From IMG/VR virus record IMGVR_UViG_3300008108_000057, positions 121,546 to 163,380 of that record: a stretch of 41,835 nucleotides of DNA; one strand, 5' to 3'. Position numbers and translations under genes: made by a program. The DNA comes from a virus. The notes below the pieces were generated by a model. That model worked only from the letters and a program-made list of their open reading frames with translations, ran no database searches and was not told where the DNA came from. This document shows positions 1 to 7,645 of the stretch, piece by piece (positions within the stretch are counted from its first letter, which is position 1; the number at the start of each line of letters is the position of its first letter).

Positions 1-1080
1 AAAGATTTTCGTAGAGAAGCTATTCGCCATCGTAGTCCGCTGGTCATCAACGGATCAGCAGACAATATTGATATTGTTTGCACCATCAGAGAAGAATTAG
101 AGGAACTTGGGTATTCTACCATGATGATATATGTTGACACTCTAAATGAAGTTAGCCGTCAACGTAACCTCGGATTAAAAAGAATGATATCCGAATCCGT
201 TCGTCAAGAGAAATGGAACAAAGCACAAGTTAATAAAGTAAAGTTTCACGAAATGTTTGATGACTTTAATTTGTTTGAAAACAACGACAATTTAGAGATA
301 GTTGAGGAATCAATAAGTGATGTTTATGACCATGTAAATGATTTCCTAGACAGAAACACATTAAATGAAACATCAACTGATTGGTTGATGCGAAACAAGA
401 AACTAAACATTAACGAAAAAGTTTCATTACTATTTAAGGAGCAAGAAAATGTTAAACTGGATTCTAAATCTATTCAAAAGTCCAACCTCAGAAGTAAAGG
501 TATCAAAGGACAATACATTGCAGACAACAACGCCCCAGCCATCCAAATTGCCAGAAAAGCAGGAAGAATTGATGATGTCCGAGACGGAGACGTTGCCAGT
601 AACTCCAGCTACATCTTCAGAACCTACGTTGAGGGAAAGCCAACCCTCAAAGTCAACCCGCCGCCCAAGGAAAGCAACTTCAGCAAAGACAAAGAAAAGC
701 TGAAGAAAAAAGGATTAGTTGATTCACCAACACAGAATCAACGTCTAAGAAATGTAGCGGGGATAGGACCGGAGTATGATACAAGACAACAAGGAACAGT
801 TTATCCTATGTCTGGTCTTGGTGATGTAACTTATCGTGAAAATACAGAACTTTCTAAGCATAAATATATGAAGGAAGGTACCGCAGCAGGACTTCGCAAA
901 AGTTTCAACAAGTTCAGAACTCAAAAAGAAGCAATAGACGATCCTGGTGCTGTAGATATGGGTGTTGGTGGTGTGTTAAATGGCGCCACAAATAAAGAAC
1001 CTTTGCAAACTTACAGAGACCAAGATAAAACTGTAGGTTCGCTAATTAAAAAGAATAAGAAACAAAAACAGGAGAAATAA
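1..1080 (+). CDS. P-loop kinase-like protein, C-terminal part (5' end outside window)
   Basis: The frame is open from base 1, so the methionine at 121 is internal and 359 residues are visible. The first visible residues (SPLVINGSADNIDIVCTIRE, then a YVDT/NEVSRQRN stretch) resemble the second half of phage P-loop kinases of the zeta-toxin/adenylate-kinase type, including the arginine-rich lid. The Walker A part must lie upstream. The C-terminal half (from about base 500) is lysine/glycine-rich and ends in a very basic tail. Third-position C rises between 449 and 703, where a second gene is nested in another frame. The next gene follows at 1082. The kinase assignment is an inference from partial sequence; substrate unknown. 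Confidence 0.65.
   Translation, partial: KDFRREAIRHRSPLVINGSADNIDIVCTIREELEELGYSTMMIYVDTLNEVSRQRNLGLKRMISESVRQEKWNKAQVNKVKFHEMFDDFNLFENNDNLEIVEESISDVYDHVNDFLDRNTLNETSTDWLMRNKKLNINEKVSLLFKEQENVKLDSKSIQKSNLRSKGIKGQYIADNNAPAIQIARKAGRIDDVRDGDVASNSSYIFRTYVEGKPTLKVNPPPKESNFSKDKEKLKKKGLVDSPTQNQRLRNVAGIGPEYDTRQQGTVYPMSGLGDVTYRENTELSKHKYMKEGTAAGLRKSFNKFRTQKEAIDDPGAVDMGVGGVLNGATNKEPLQTYRDQDKTVGSLIKKNKKQKQEK
449..703 (+). CDS. Nested out-of-frame small gene, Pro/Thr/Ser-rich with basic tail
   Basis: An 84-residue reading frame lies entirely inside the preceding gene in the next frame. Its ATG has a textbook Shine-Dalgarno, AAGGAG at 436-441, with a 7-base gap. The product begins with an amphipathic or hydrophobic stretch (MLNWILNLFK), continues as a Pro/Thr/Ser/Glu-rich linker and ends basic (TRRPRKATSAKTKKS). 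Its second codon positions are the wobble positions of the outer gene. Those wobble positions are unusually C-rich here, as expected if this frame is also selected. I do not recognise a family; a small virion-associated or DNA-binding protein is a guess. Chance cannot be excluded without homologues. Confidence 0.5.
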   Translation: MLNWILNLFKSPTSEVKVSKDNTLQTTTPQPSKLPEKQEELMMSETETLPVTPATSSEPTLRESQPSKSTRRPRKATSAKTKKS

Positions 1081-1081
1081 C

Positions 1082-2503
1082 ATGTTTGCCAAAGATAGAG
1101 TGTCCCAATCACTAATTGATGCAGTTAATAAAGTTCTGACTACAGAATCTAAACAGCCAGAACAACTCAATGAAGCATTCCCTACTGTAGCGGATGCTCA
1201 AAAGAGAGCAAGTGAGCCTAAGCCTAGTGGTGGTGCGGGAATTAAATTGGGAACACGTTATGGTGGTGGTCGTCAAGCTGATGAGCCAGAAAAAGACGAT
1301 GAGCCTAAACAAAGAGCAAAATATGGTGCTCGTAAAGATAGATTTACAAACACAAAACTATACAAAGAAGCTGATGATTGTGTAGATGAGCCAAAAGCAA
1401 AAGAGATTGCTAAAAAAGAAGTCGGTAATCATGAGAAGTCAATGCACAAAGAAGAATTAAAAGGTAATCAGCACAAGATTGATGCTAACAAGAATGGCAA
1501 AATTGATTCGCATGATTTTAAACTTCTGCGTTCAAAGAAAAAGAAAATGACAGAAGGATTGTCTTTTGCTGAACAACTAATTGAATCAATGTATGGTAAA
1601 AAGTCTGCACTTCCCATTGATGAAAAAGAAATGAGTGATACTCAAAAGAAAAAGAAAGAAGATATCGTTATGTCAATGAAGAAAGACACAGCGGGTCTTA
1701 AAAAGCGTTATGGGTCACGTTGGAAAGACGTAATGTACGCTACTGCTACAAAACAAGCCATGAAAGAAGAAGTTGACGAATTTGAAGAAGAAATTGATCC
1801 AGATGTAAGAACAAAAGATGCTATCTCTGGTGCAAACAAGCCAACAAAACAAAAAGATGATGTTGGTCCTGGTGCAGATAGCAGAAGCACTAAAGTAAAA
1901 TTCAAAGCTGGTCCTATGAGTGAAGGACATGAGGACGAAAAAGAAGATGAAGGACACGAGGACGAAAAAGAAGATAAAGCTTTAGTAAAGAAGATGGTCA
2001 AGAAAGATGCTTTGAAAGAAGATGAGCAACTTGATGAGTTGTCAAAAGACACATTATCATCTTATTTGCAAAAGCGTGGTTCTATGGTTTCTTCACGTTC
2101 AAAAAATAATAAAGGTAATGAAAATATGGTGAGAGCAGTAAATAAAATGGCCAATAAGAAAACAAACGAAGAAGTTGAACAACTTGATGAATTAAGCCAT
2201 GATACTTTGCGTAGCTATGTGGACAAAGCTAAAAAAGAAAATCTTCCTGGAAAAGGTGGCAATAGAGGCGTTGCTCTATTGACTCCTGGCACCAGAGATA
2301 AAGGTGTTCATAGAGCAGTTGATAGAATGAAAAAGATGAAAGCCAATGAAGAAGTTGAAATTCATGAAAATGAAAGAGAAGATGCAGATGACATGCATTT
2401 TGCCAAAAAGAATAAACCAAAATCATTAAAGTCATTCATGTCCATGAAGAAAGAGATGATAGGTAAAGCTGGTATGACTTCAGAGAAAAAAGATGAAGAA
2501 TAA
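1082..2503 (+). CDS. Lys/Glu-rich phage protein with EF-hand-like loop and two QLDELS repeats
   Basis: 473 residues, highly charged and probably largely disordered. It starts one base after the previous stop, behind AGGAG. Visible elements: an EF-hand-like loop DANKNGKIDSHD (bases 1480-1515; acidic or amide residues at positions 1, 3, 5, 9 and 12); a segment RYGSRWKDVMYATATKQAM that I recall from cyanophage hypothetical proteins; and two tandem ~50-60 residue modules near the C-terminus opening with EQLDELS-DTL-SY (from about 2018 and 2168). The neighbouring gene carries a third module. Such proteins sit among structural genes in T4-like phages; an internal head or scaffold-associated role is inference. 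Confidence 0.7.
   Translation: MFAKDRVSQSLIDAVNKVLTTESKQPEQLNEAFPTVADAQKRASEPKPSGGAGIKLGTRYGGGRQADEPEKDDEPKQRAKYGARKDRFTNTKLYKEADDCVDEPKAKEIAKKEVGNHEKSMHKEELKGNQHKIDANKNGKIDSHDFKLLRSKKKKMTEGLSFAEQLIESMYGKKSALPIDEKEMSDTQKKKKEDIVMSMKKDTAGLKKRYGSRWKDVMYATATKQAMKEEVDEFEEEIDPDVRTKDAISGANKPTKQKDDVGPGADSRSTKVKFKAGPMSEGHEDEKEDEGHEDEKEDKALVKKMVKKDALKEDEQLDELSKDTLSSYLQKRGSMVSSRSKNNKGNENMVRAVNKMANKKTNEEVEQLDELSHDTLRSYVDKAKKENLPGKGGNRGVALLTPGTRDKGVHRAVDRMKKMKANEEVEIHENEREDADDMHFAKKNKPKSLKSFMSMKKEMIGKAGMTSEKKDEE
2018..2350 (+). repeat. Two tandem QLDELS protein-repeat modules
   Basis: Copy A (about 2018-2160) and copy B (about 2168-2350) each encode an acidic run, EQLDELS-DTL-SY, a Gly/Lys/Asn-rich stretch and a helix like VRAVNKMANKK or HRAVDRMKKMKA. 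Copies are divergent at DNA level, so this is an old protein-level duplication. A third related start, VEQIDELKTSTLLRYA, lies at about 2941-2990 in the next gene. Confidence 0.7.
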
Positions 2504-3644
2504 AAAGACTTTTAAAGAAGCATTTGGTAGAAACCCATGGGATCCATGGTCAGCGAAAGCTGGCCTGGATGAAACTTCTGAAGCTCAACTTCAAAAGTAT
2601 CTCATGTCTAGAGGAATCAATCCTCAGTACGTCACCAAAGATGTTAAAATAGCTCACTCAAAATCTAATCAGTTTAAACAGTGGGCAGCTACTCATAGAG
2701 AAGAAGTGCAAAACGAAGATCATGTCGCAATCGCTATGGGCAAACAACTTGATGATGAAGGTAGCATGATTCTAAATCAACTTGATATCCTAGACGATGC
2801 AATTGCAAAACTGAGAGAAGTTGTCAAAGATCCTAACATGCAAATTCCTGCTTGGGTTCAATCGAAAATAACTTTAGCAGCAGATTATATGGATACTGTT
2901 GGACATTATATGTCTAGCAAGAACGAAGATGGTATGAATGAAGAAGTCGAACAAATTGATGAACTCAAAACTTCTACACTTCTAAGATACGCTACAAAAG
3001 CAAACAAAGCTTTGATCGGTGGAGACAGAAATAAAGAACAAAAAAGAATTCAAGGAATTCAAAAGGCAAATTACAAAATACAAAGTAGATATAAAGTAAA
3101 AGAAGAAGTTGAACTAGAAGAAGGAAGTGTTCAAGATGCTTTACATCAACGCCAACAAGCATTACGCAAGAAAAGCGGATTACCTCATCCAGATTATTAC
3201 AAAGAATTAGGCAAGTCATATGATATTGAAGATGACAAAGAAAGACTATCAAAACAGTCTGAGATTAAAAAGAAATACAATGTTGAATCCGTATTGTATG
3301 ATAATCCAAAAGGAACTTTAACTAGAGTAACTGAACGTAAGAAAGAATTAACTCGTTCTGCAAGAATCATCAAATCTTTGTATAAGAAAAAAGGTATAAA
3401 AGAAGATACCTATGATTGGGAAAAAGATGACAAAGATACGTCATCTTATGGTAAACAACCTAAGTTTACGAAGTCTGATGATAAAGCAAGTAAAGTTAAA
3501 AAAGAGTCTGATGCTGCTGCGATATTGTCTGGAGGCACAACACTAACGAAACAAAATCGTGATATAGTTGAGCTAGATCCTAAAATGAAAATGCGTCCCA
3601 ATAAAGATGCACAAGATGCTAATGACAACGACAAGAATCAATAA
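2493..3644 (+). CDS. Conserved phage protein with helical GSMILNQLD domain and QIDEL repeat
   Basis: 383 residues. The start overlaps the previous stop by 11 bases, implying translational coupling. A well-ordered helical block (GSMILNQLDILDDAIAKLRE ... PAWVQSKITLAADYMDTVGHYM, bases about 2760-2920) matches a segment I recall from many T4-like cyanophage proteins. It is followed by a VEQIDEL module related to those in the upstream gene and by a long charged tail (EDTYDWEKDDKDTSSYGK). I infer it belongs to the same late, virion-related set as its neighbour. Molecular function unknown. Confidence 0.7.
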   Translation: MKNKKTFKEAFGRNPWDPWSAKAGLDETSEAQLQKYLMSRGINPQYVTKDVKIAHSKSNQFKQWAATHREEVQNEDHVAIAMGKQLDDEGSMILNQLDILDDAIAKLREVVKDPNMQIPAWVQSKITLAADYMDTVGHYMSSKNEDGMNEEVEQIDELKTSTLLRYATKANKALIGGDRNKEQKRIQGIQKANYKIQSRYKVKEEVELEEGSVQDALHQRQQALRKKSGLPHPDYYKELGKSYDIEDDKERLSKQSEIKKKYNVESVLYDNPKGTLTRVTERKKELTRSARIIKSLYKKKGIKEDTYDWEKDDKDTSSYGKQPKFTKSDDKASKVKKESDAAAILSGGTTLTKQNRDIVELDPKMKMRPNKDAQDANDNDKNQ

Positions 3645-3647
3645 ATA
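3641..3647 (+). promoter_or_regulatory. Possible T4-type late promoter box ATAAATA
   Basis: ATAAATA overlaps the stop of the upstream gene, 32 bases before the start of an Ig-domain virion gene. T4 late promoters are a lone TATAAATA at -10. This copy reads CAATAAATA, one base off the 8-mer. The match is short in AT-rich DNA, so support is weak. Confidence 0.3.
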
Positions 3648-3678
3648 ATCAACAAACAGGATATTTAAGGAGAAAAAC

Positions 3679-4356
3679 ATGTCCTCATGGGGTAATAACG
3701 ACAACTCAGCAAATGCACCTTACTGGGCAGTAAACTCAGCAATTGCACCTGCTAATCCAAATAGAGCAGCACCTACAGCGGCTAACGTAGCATTGCTATA
3801 TGCAAACACTACAGCAAACGTGTATACTGCTGCCGAAACAATTGGTCTATTCGGACTAGATTCTCAAGAAATTGATGTTCTAGGAGATACAGGAGCACAC
3901 ACTGGTTGGGTACTAAAAACCGAAGGATCTGGTGGTAGAGCAAATCGTGTACAATACGAAACTCTTGTAGCACTAAGTAGCATGATTAGAGATGGGGATG
4001 CACAATTGTTCCCGAACGTAGCGATTTCTTTAGCAGTAACTTCAGCCGCTTCTGTTGTTGCTAACACACTATACGCTAATTCAGCAACATTTGTTGTAAC
4101 ACCAACGCTGACTGGAAACACCGCTGCCGCTCTAACATATCAGTGGCAAGTCAACAATGCAGCTGGTTCGCTAGGATGGACGAACGTTGTAAATGGAACA
4201 CCAGCGAATACAAACTACACTGGTGGAACCTCAGCAACACTACTTGTCAAGCCAGCAGATACAACAGTAAACACCCACAGATTCCGTGTTACTGTTACAG
4301 CAGCAGATCAAGGAGTATCTGCAACATCTTCAAACGGCGTAATTACTGTAACTTAA
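3679..4356 (+). CDS. Virion decoration-type protein with C-terminal Ig-like domain
   Basis: 225 residues behind a strong AAGGAG. The N-terminus (SSWGNNDNSANAPYWAVNSA) matches the WGNND-type N-terminal segment of virion proteins I recall in T4-like cyanophages. Residues about 120-225 form an Ig/BIg-like beta domain (FVVTPTLTGNTAAALTYQWQ, later HRFRVTVTAADQGVSATSSN). The composition is Ala/Thr/Asn-rich with few charges, unlike the lysine-rich neighbours, and suits an exposed capsid or neck decoration. A hairpin terminator follows directly, so it probably ends a highly expressed transcript. Exact position on the virion is not shown by the sequence. Confidence 0.7.
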   Translation: MSSWGNNDNSANAPYWAVNSAIAPANPNRAAPTAANVALLYANTTANVYTAAETIGLFGLDSQEIDVLGDTGAHTGWVLKTEGSGGRANRVQYETLVALSSMIRDGDAQLFPNVAISLAVTSAASVVANTLYANSATFVVTPTLTGNTAAALTYQWQVNNAAGSLGWTNVVNGTPANTNYTGGTSATLLVKPADTTVNTHRFRVTVTAADQGVSATSSNGVITVT

Positions 4357-4364
4357 TTGAAAGT

Positions 4365-4393
4365 GTGGGGAGGAGAAATCTTCCCCACTTTAA
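4365..4393 (+). terminator. Rho-independent terminator with GAAA tetraloop
   Basis: GTGGGGAGGA (4365-4374), a GAAA loop (4375-4378), TCTTCCCCAC (4379-4388) and then TTT. The stem is 10 bp with one G-T wobble, closed by a GNRA tetraloop. The short T run suggests partial termination. It ends four bases before the next start codon. Confidence 0.7.
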
Positions 4394-4396
4394 TGC

Positions 4397-4783
4397 ATGT
4401 TTGATGATTTGAATGAAGATAATTTTATGATGTATGCGGTGAAAGCATATCAATCACCAAATTGCATCATGTCTGAATTTGAAGGAGACTTAAAGAGAAC
4501 AAAATATCTTAAAAGACTCTTTCGGAGATATAAGACAACAAAAGAATTAAAAGAAAGATTGATACTGAATCATTTGGTATTGCTATACAATGTATTTGGC
4601 GCAGAAGCTACAGCAAGAATATTGTTCTATCGTATTGATGAAAAAGATTATGACGTTCTGAAAACTTTCTTGATGTATCTCAACCTGCTACCCACAGTTG
4701 TTAGAGGTGTTAAAGGGAAAGATATAATAACCTCCCATATTTCAGTAGATTTAAGTGTAGCGGAAACATTAAGACAGATATGA
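4397..4783 (+). CDS. Conserved T4-like phage protein (LKRTKYLKRLFRRY family)
   Basis: 128 residues, helical, with the stretch LKRTKYLKRLFRRYKTTKEL followed by LNHLVLLYNVFGAEATARILFYRI. I recall this pattern in a family conserved across T4-like cyanophages beside structural genes; function unknown. No clear Shine-Dalgarno is present. The only purine-rich stretch (AGGAGA, 4371-4376) is buried in the terminator stem and is too far from the start. It overlaps the next gene by four bases (ATGA). Confidence 0.75.
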   Translation: MFDDLNEDNFMMYAVKAYQSPNCIMSEFEGDLKRTKYLKRLFRRYKTTKELKERLILNHLVLLYNVFGAEATARILFYRIDEKDYDVLKTFLMYLNLLPTVVRGVKGKDIITSHISVDLSVAETLRQI

Positions 4784-5790
4784 AAACTCTAAAAAGTTTC
4801 TTACAGAACGAAGATTTAAGACAATGGTTCAGCAAGACACATCCAAAAGGTGACTGGAAAAGAATCAACTCAAAAGGCGAAGTTGTTGGTCCTTGTGCAA
4901 GAGAGCCTGGTGAAGCAAAACCGAAGTGCATGTCAAAAGAAAAGAGAGCGTCACTTTCTAAGAAAGAACGTGCTGCTGCGGTGAAGGCAAAAAGAAAGCA
5001 CGATCCTAATCCAGAAAGAAAAGGTGCTCCTATCAATGTATCAAGTTACGGAAAAGGAAAGTTGAGTGAGGATATGGAACATTTAGACGAAAAAAATAAA
5101 CCAACGAATCCTAAGCTTTGGTCCAGAGCGGTGTCACTAGCAAGATCCAAATTTGATGTTTATCCTTCCGCATATGCAAACGGTTGGGCTTCCAAATGGT
5201 ACAAGTCAAAAGGTGGTGGTTGGAGATCAGTAAAAGAAGAAAGAGAACCAATGAAATCATTTAGACAGTTTGTTACTGAAGTCAATGATAAAAAAGACAC
5301 CATCACTTTAAACATTCCTCTCATGATTCGTATGCTAGAACTAGCAAGAGAAGATGTTAAAGATGATATGGAACTTCATGCTATTACAGAAAGACTAATT
5401 GAGATTCGCAATAAAGGTGTCCTAACAATGGACGATTACAACTTTATTGCAGGCTTGAAAGAAGATTTTGATATTGGTGATGATGAGGTTCTGACAGAAG
5501 AATCTATCATGGAAAAATCACCAGCATGGCAACGTGCAGCAGGTAAAGATCCTGAAGGTGGTTTGAACCGTAAAGGTATCGCATCATATCGTCGTGCTAA
5601 TCCTGGTTCTAAACTTTCAATGGCTGTAACAACAAAGCCATCAAAGTTGAAGAAAGGTTCAAAAGCATGGAATCGCAGAAAGTCATTCTGTTCAAGAATG
5701 TCTGGAATGAAACGCCGTCTTACTTCAGCAAAGACAGCAAGAGATCCAAATAGCAGAATTAATAAATCTTTGAGAAAGTGGAATTGCTGA
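4780..5790 (+). CDS. Conserved basic phage protein with DUF6321/DUF5872-like segments
   Basis: 336 residues in three recognisable parts. Residues about 10-90 (DWKRINSKGEVVGPCAREPG, with CMSKEKRASLSKKERAAAVK) resemble the Lys/Cys family I recall as DUF6321. Residues about 108-150 (PKLWSRAVSLARSKFDVYPSAYANGWASKWYK) resemble DUF5872. The C-terminus (KGIASYRRANPGSKL, CSRMSGMKRRLTSAK, SLRKWNC) is the Cys/Arg motif common at the ends of large-phage proteins. An acidic helical insert separates parts two and three, and HLDEK fits the L-x-E pattern seen in its neighbours. It starts by ATGA overlap. Role unknown; probably virion- or DNA-associated. Confidence 0.7.
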   Translation: MKTLKSFLQNEDLRQWFSKTHPKGDWKRINSKGEVVGPCAREPGEAKPKCMSKEKRASLSKKERAAAVKAKRKHDPNPERKGAPINVSSYGKGKLSEDMEHLDEKNKPTNPKLWSRAVSLARSKFDVYPSAYANGWASKWYKSKGGGWRSVKEEREPMKSFRQFVTEVNDKKDTITLNIPLMIRMLELAREDVKDDMELHAITERLIEIRNKGVLTMDDYNFIAGLKEDFDIGDDEVLTEESIMEKSPAWQRAAGKDPEGGLNRKGIASYRRANPGSKLSMAVTTKPSKLKKGSKAWNRRKSFCSRMSGMKRRLTSAKTARDPNSRINKSLRKWNC

Positions 5791-6029
5791 TGAAAAAGTT
5801 TAAAAATATAAGAGAACTTTGCTGGTCAGGATATAGAAAAGTTCCAGGCAAAGCACCATATTCAAAAGGTAGTTGTGTTAAAGAAGATGGAGCAGTAGGT
5901 GGGTCAGCAGGTCCGACAGTAGTTACTGGACCACAGAGTGCTACTGATCCTATTAGTGCAACAGCAGTTAAATTACCGATGAAGAAAAAGAAGTACCCAA
6001 CACTGGTTAGAAAATCACCAAAAATGTAA
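5790..6029 (+). CDS. Small conserved phage protein (SGYRKVPGKAPYSKGSC)
   Basis: 79 residues starting at the ATG that shares its A with the previous stop (TGATGA, 5788-5792). The in-frame GTG at 5778 is less likely. The N-terminal CWSGYRKVPGKAPYSKGSCVKED motif and the C-terminal SATAVKLP with a lysine-rich end recur, from memory, in T4-like phage proteins next to the preceding gene. No membrane or signal segment is evident. Function unknown. Confidence 0.6.
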   Translation: MKKFKNIRELCWSGYRKVPGKAPYSKGSCVKEDGAVGGSAGPTVVTGPQSATDPISATAVKLPMKKKKYPTLVRKSPKM

Positions 6030-6041
6030 AGAGAGTATGAT

Positions 6042-6500
6042 ATGTGGATTTTAAAATGGTTACCCGATTGGATTTTTTATGCGGTCTTAGTTATTGGAAT
6101 CGTAGGATTGATTTCAACATATTTGGTTAAGTTTTTAGCTAAGTTCTTCCCTCCCCTCTACGTGTACAAGACACCTATACAGTTAGTGTCTATTGCATGT
6201 ATAGTTTTGGGTGTGTTCATGTCTGGTGCAATATACAACAATGATCAATGGGAAGCAAAAGTCAAAGAGCTACAAGAAAAAGTAAAGATTGCAGAAGAAC
6301 AATCAAAGCAAGTTAATACTGAGATTGTTGAAAAAGTAGTTACAAAGAACAAGATTATAAAAGAAAAAGGTGAAGAAGTTGTAAAATATATTGACAAAGA
6401 AGTTGTTAAGTATGACACAAAGTTCTTGCCTAGTGGTGAATGTGAAATACCAAAAGAATTCTTAGGGGCAATAAATAAAGCAGCGGAGACTCCAAAATGA
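6042..6500 (+). CDS. i-spanin-like (Rz-type) inner-membrane coiled-coil protein
   Basis: 152 residues: two hydrophobic segments (about residues 8-34 and 44-63), then a long coiled coil (EAKVKELQEKVKIAEEQSKQ) and a conserved tail with GECEIPKEF. The coiled coil following an N-terminal anchor, the four-base overlap with a lipoprotein gene and the adjacent endolysin fit an Rz-like inner-membrane spanin. Classical Rz has one transmembrane segment, so the two-segment anchor is atypical. Start ATG follows GAGAG. Confidence 0.6.
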   Translation: MWILKWLPDWIFYAVLVIGIVGLISTYLVKFLAKFFPPLYVYKTPIQLVSIACIVLGVFMSGAIYNNDQWEAKVKELQEKVKIAEEQSKQVNTEIVEKVVTKNKIIKEKGEEVVKYIDKEVVKYDTKFLPSGECEIPKEFLGAINKAAETPK

Positions 6501-6754
6501 AATATATTCTAATTGCTTTGATGCTTGTGGGATGTTCAACGCCAGTACCTGTAGCGCCAAAGTTTCCTGAAGCACCAAAGATTTTATTAGAAAAATGTAA
6601 GGAGTTACAAATGACTCCTGAAGATGCTACTCTAAGTGAGATAGCAAAAAAGATAGGTATTAATTACGGTAATTATCATGAATGTTCTGCGAAAAATGAT
6701 GCATGGGGTGAATGGTATCATAAGCAAAAAAACATTTATGAAAGTGTAAAATAA
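6497..6754 (+). CDS. o-spanin-like outer-membrane lipoprotein (Rz1-type)
   Basis: 85 residues with a signal sequence and lipobox (MKYILIALMLVGC; Cys13 would be lipidated), then a proline-rich start of the mature chain (STPVPVAPKFPEAPK) as in many Rz1-type lipoproteins. It overlaps the i-spanin-like gene by ATGA and the endolysin by one base. The context supports the outer-membrane partner that links to the coiled-coil protein for the last lysis step of a Gram-negative host. Longer than minimal Rz1 proteins. Confidence 0.65.
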   Translation: MKYILIALMLVGCSTPVPVAPKFPEAPKILLEKCKELQMTPEDATLSEIAKKIGINYGNYHECSAKNDAWGEWYHKQKNIYESVK

Positions 6755-7368
6755 TGGAACTAAAAAAAGAACAACTAAGACAATTACTACCAAAAAATCC
6801 ATATATTGATCAGTGGCACAAGGCTCTAAGCCAATTACTTCCAGATTATGAAATCAATACACCACAACGTATTGCTGCTTTCGTGGCTCAGTGTGCCCAC
6901 GAATCTGGTAATTTCATTTTCTTAACTGAAAATTTAAATTACAAAGCTGAAAGTCTTTTAAAGGTATTTCCAAAATATTTCAAAGACATGGCTACAGCAA
7001 AAGCATACGAAAAGAAACCAGAAAAAATTGCAAATCGTATCTATGCTGATCGTATGGGTAACGGTAACGAAGCATCTGGTGATGGCTACAAATATCGTGG
7101 TCGTGGACTAATTCAGTTGACCGGAAAAACAAACTATACTTGGTTTGCTGCATCACTAGAAATCTCACCAGAAGAAGCAGCAGAGTATACTCAAACATTT
7201 GAAGGTGCTGCACAGTCTGCGTGTTGGTTCTGGGAAACAAACAAAATCAATCAATGGGCAGATAAAAATGATATCGTTACCATGACCAAGAGAATTAATG
7301 GTGGGACAATAGGACTTGATGATAGAATAAAACACTATGAACACGCATTGCATGTCTTAGGAGTATAA
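6754..7368 (+). CDS. Endolysin, glycoside hydrolase family 19 (chitinase-like muramidase)
   Basis: 204 residues covering a complete GH19 catalytic domain. Key features are AHESGNF with putative catalytic Glu50, a second acid at Glu59 (LTEN), the GDGYKYRGRGLIQLTGKTNY substrate-cleft motif, and a C-terminal TKRINGG motif. It cleaves the peptidoglycan glycan strand in the periplasm. There is no signal peptide, so export would rely on a holin, for which nearby membrane proteins are candidates. The start codon overlaps the upstream stop by one base (TAATG). Confidence 0.92.
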   Translation: MELKKEQLRQLLPKNPYIDQWHKALSQLLPDYEINTPQRIAAFVAQCAHESGNFIFLTENLNYKAESLLKVFPKYFKDMATAKAYEKKPEKIANRIYADRMGNGNEASGDGYKYRGRGLIQLTGKTNYTWFAASLEISPEEAAEYTQTFEGAAQSACWFWETNKINQWADKNDIVTMTKRINGGTIGLDDRIKHYEHALHVLGV

Positions 7369-7369
7369 A

Positions 7370-7645
7370 ATGACAGACGCAAAACTTGCAAAGTTTATGC
7401 TTGTGTTGGTATTGTTACCTATAGGTATGGCAATGTGTAGTGGAGATAGATTCAGATATCCTTGTCAGGATCCATCAAATTGGGATAAGGATATTTGCAA
7501 AATGCCGGCATGTGATGTGACAAGAACTTGTCCAGAACATATTTTCAAAGGACAACGTGACCCTAGATTAGGACCTCTAAAAGATGAACCAACTCAAACA
7601 ATTAATACACCGCCTGTTTCACAAGGAGCAAACTGTGGAAAATAA
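7370..7645 (+). CDS. Small exported or membrane-anchored Cys-rich phage protein
   Basis: 91 residues: an N-terminal hydrophobic segment (FMLVLVLLPIGMAMC), then a cysteine-rich domain (YPCQDPSNWDKDICKMPACD, CPEHIF, final CGK). The segment could be an anchor or signal peptide; MAMC is not a good lipobox. The even spacing of cysteines suggests disulphides in the periplasm. I recall similar proteins in lysis cassettes of T4-like phages; function unknown. Starts two bases after the endolysin stop. Confidence 0.65.
   Translation: MTDAKLAKFMLVLVLLPIGMAMCSGDRFRYPCQDPSNWDKDICKMPACDVTRTCPEHIFKGQRDPRLGPLKDEPTQTINTPPVSQGANCGK

Noticed and set aside
1708-2052. Long - strand frames opposite the Lys/Glu-rich genes
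   Set aside because: Ser/Phe-rich translations are the mirror of GAA/AAA-rich coding DNA; no start signals.
4143-4412. Frame overlapping the Ig-domain protein and the terminator
   Set aside because: Out-of-frame reading of a repetitive Ala/Thr-rich gene, crossing a terminator; no start signal.
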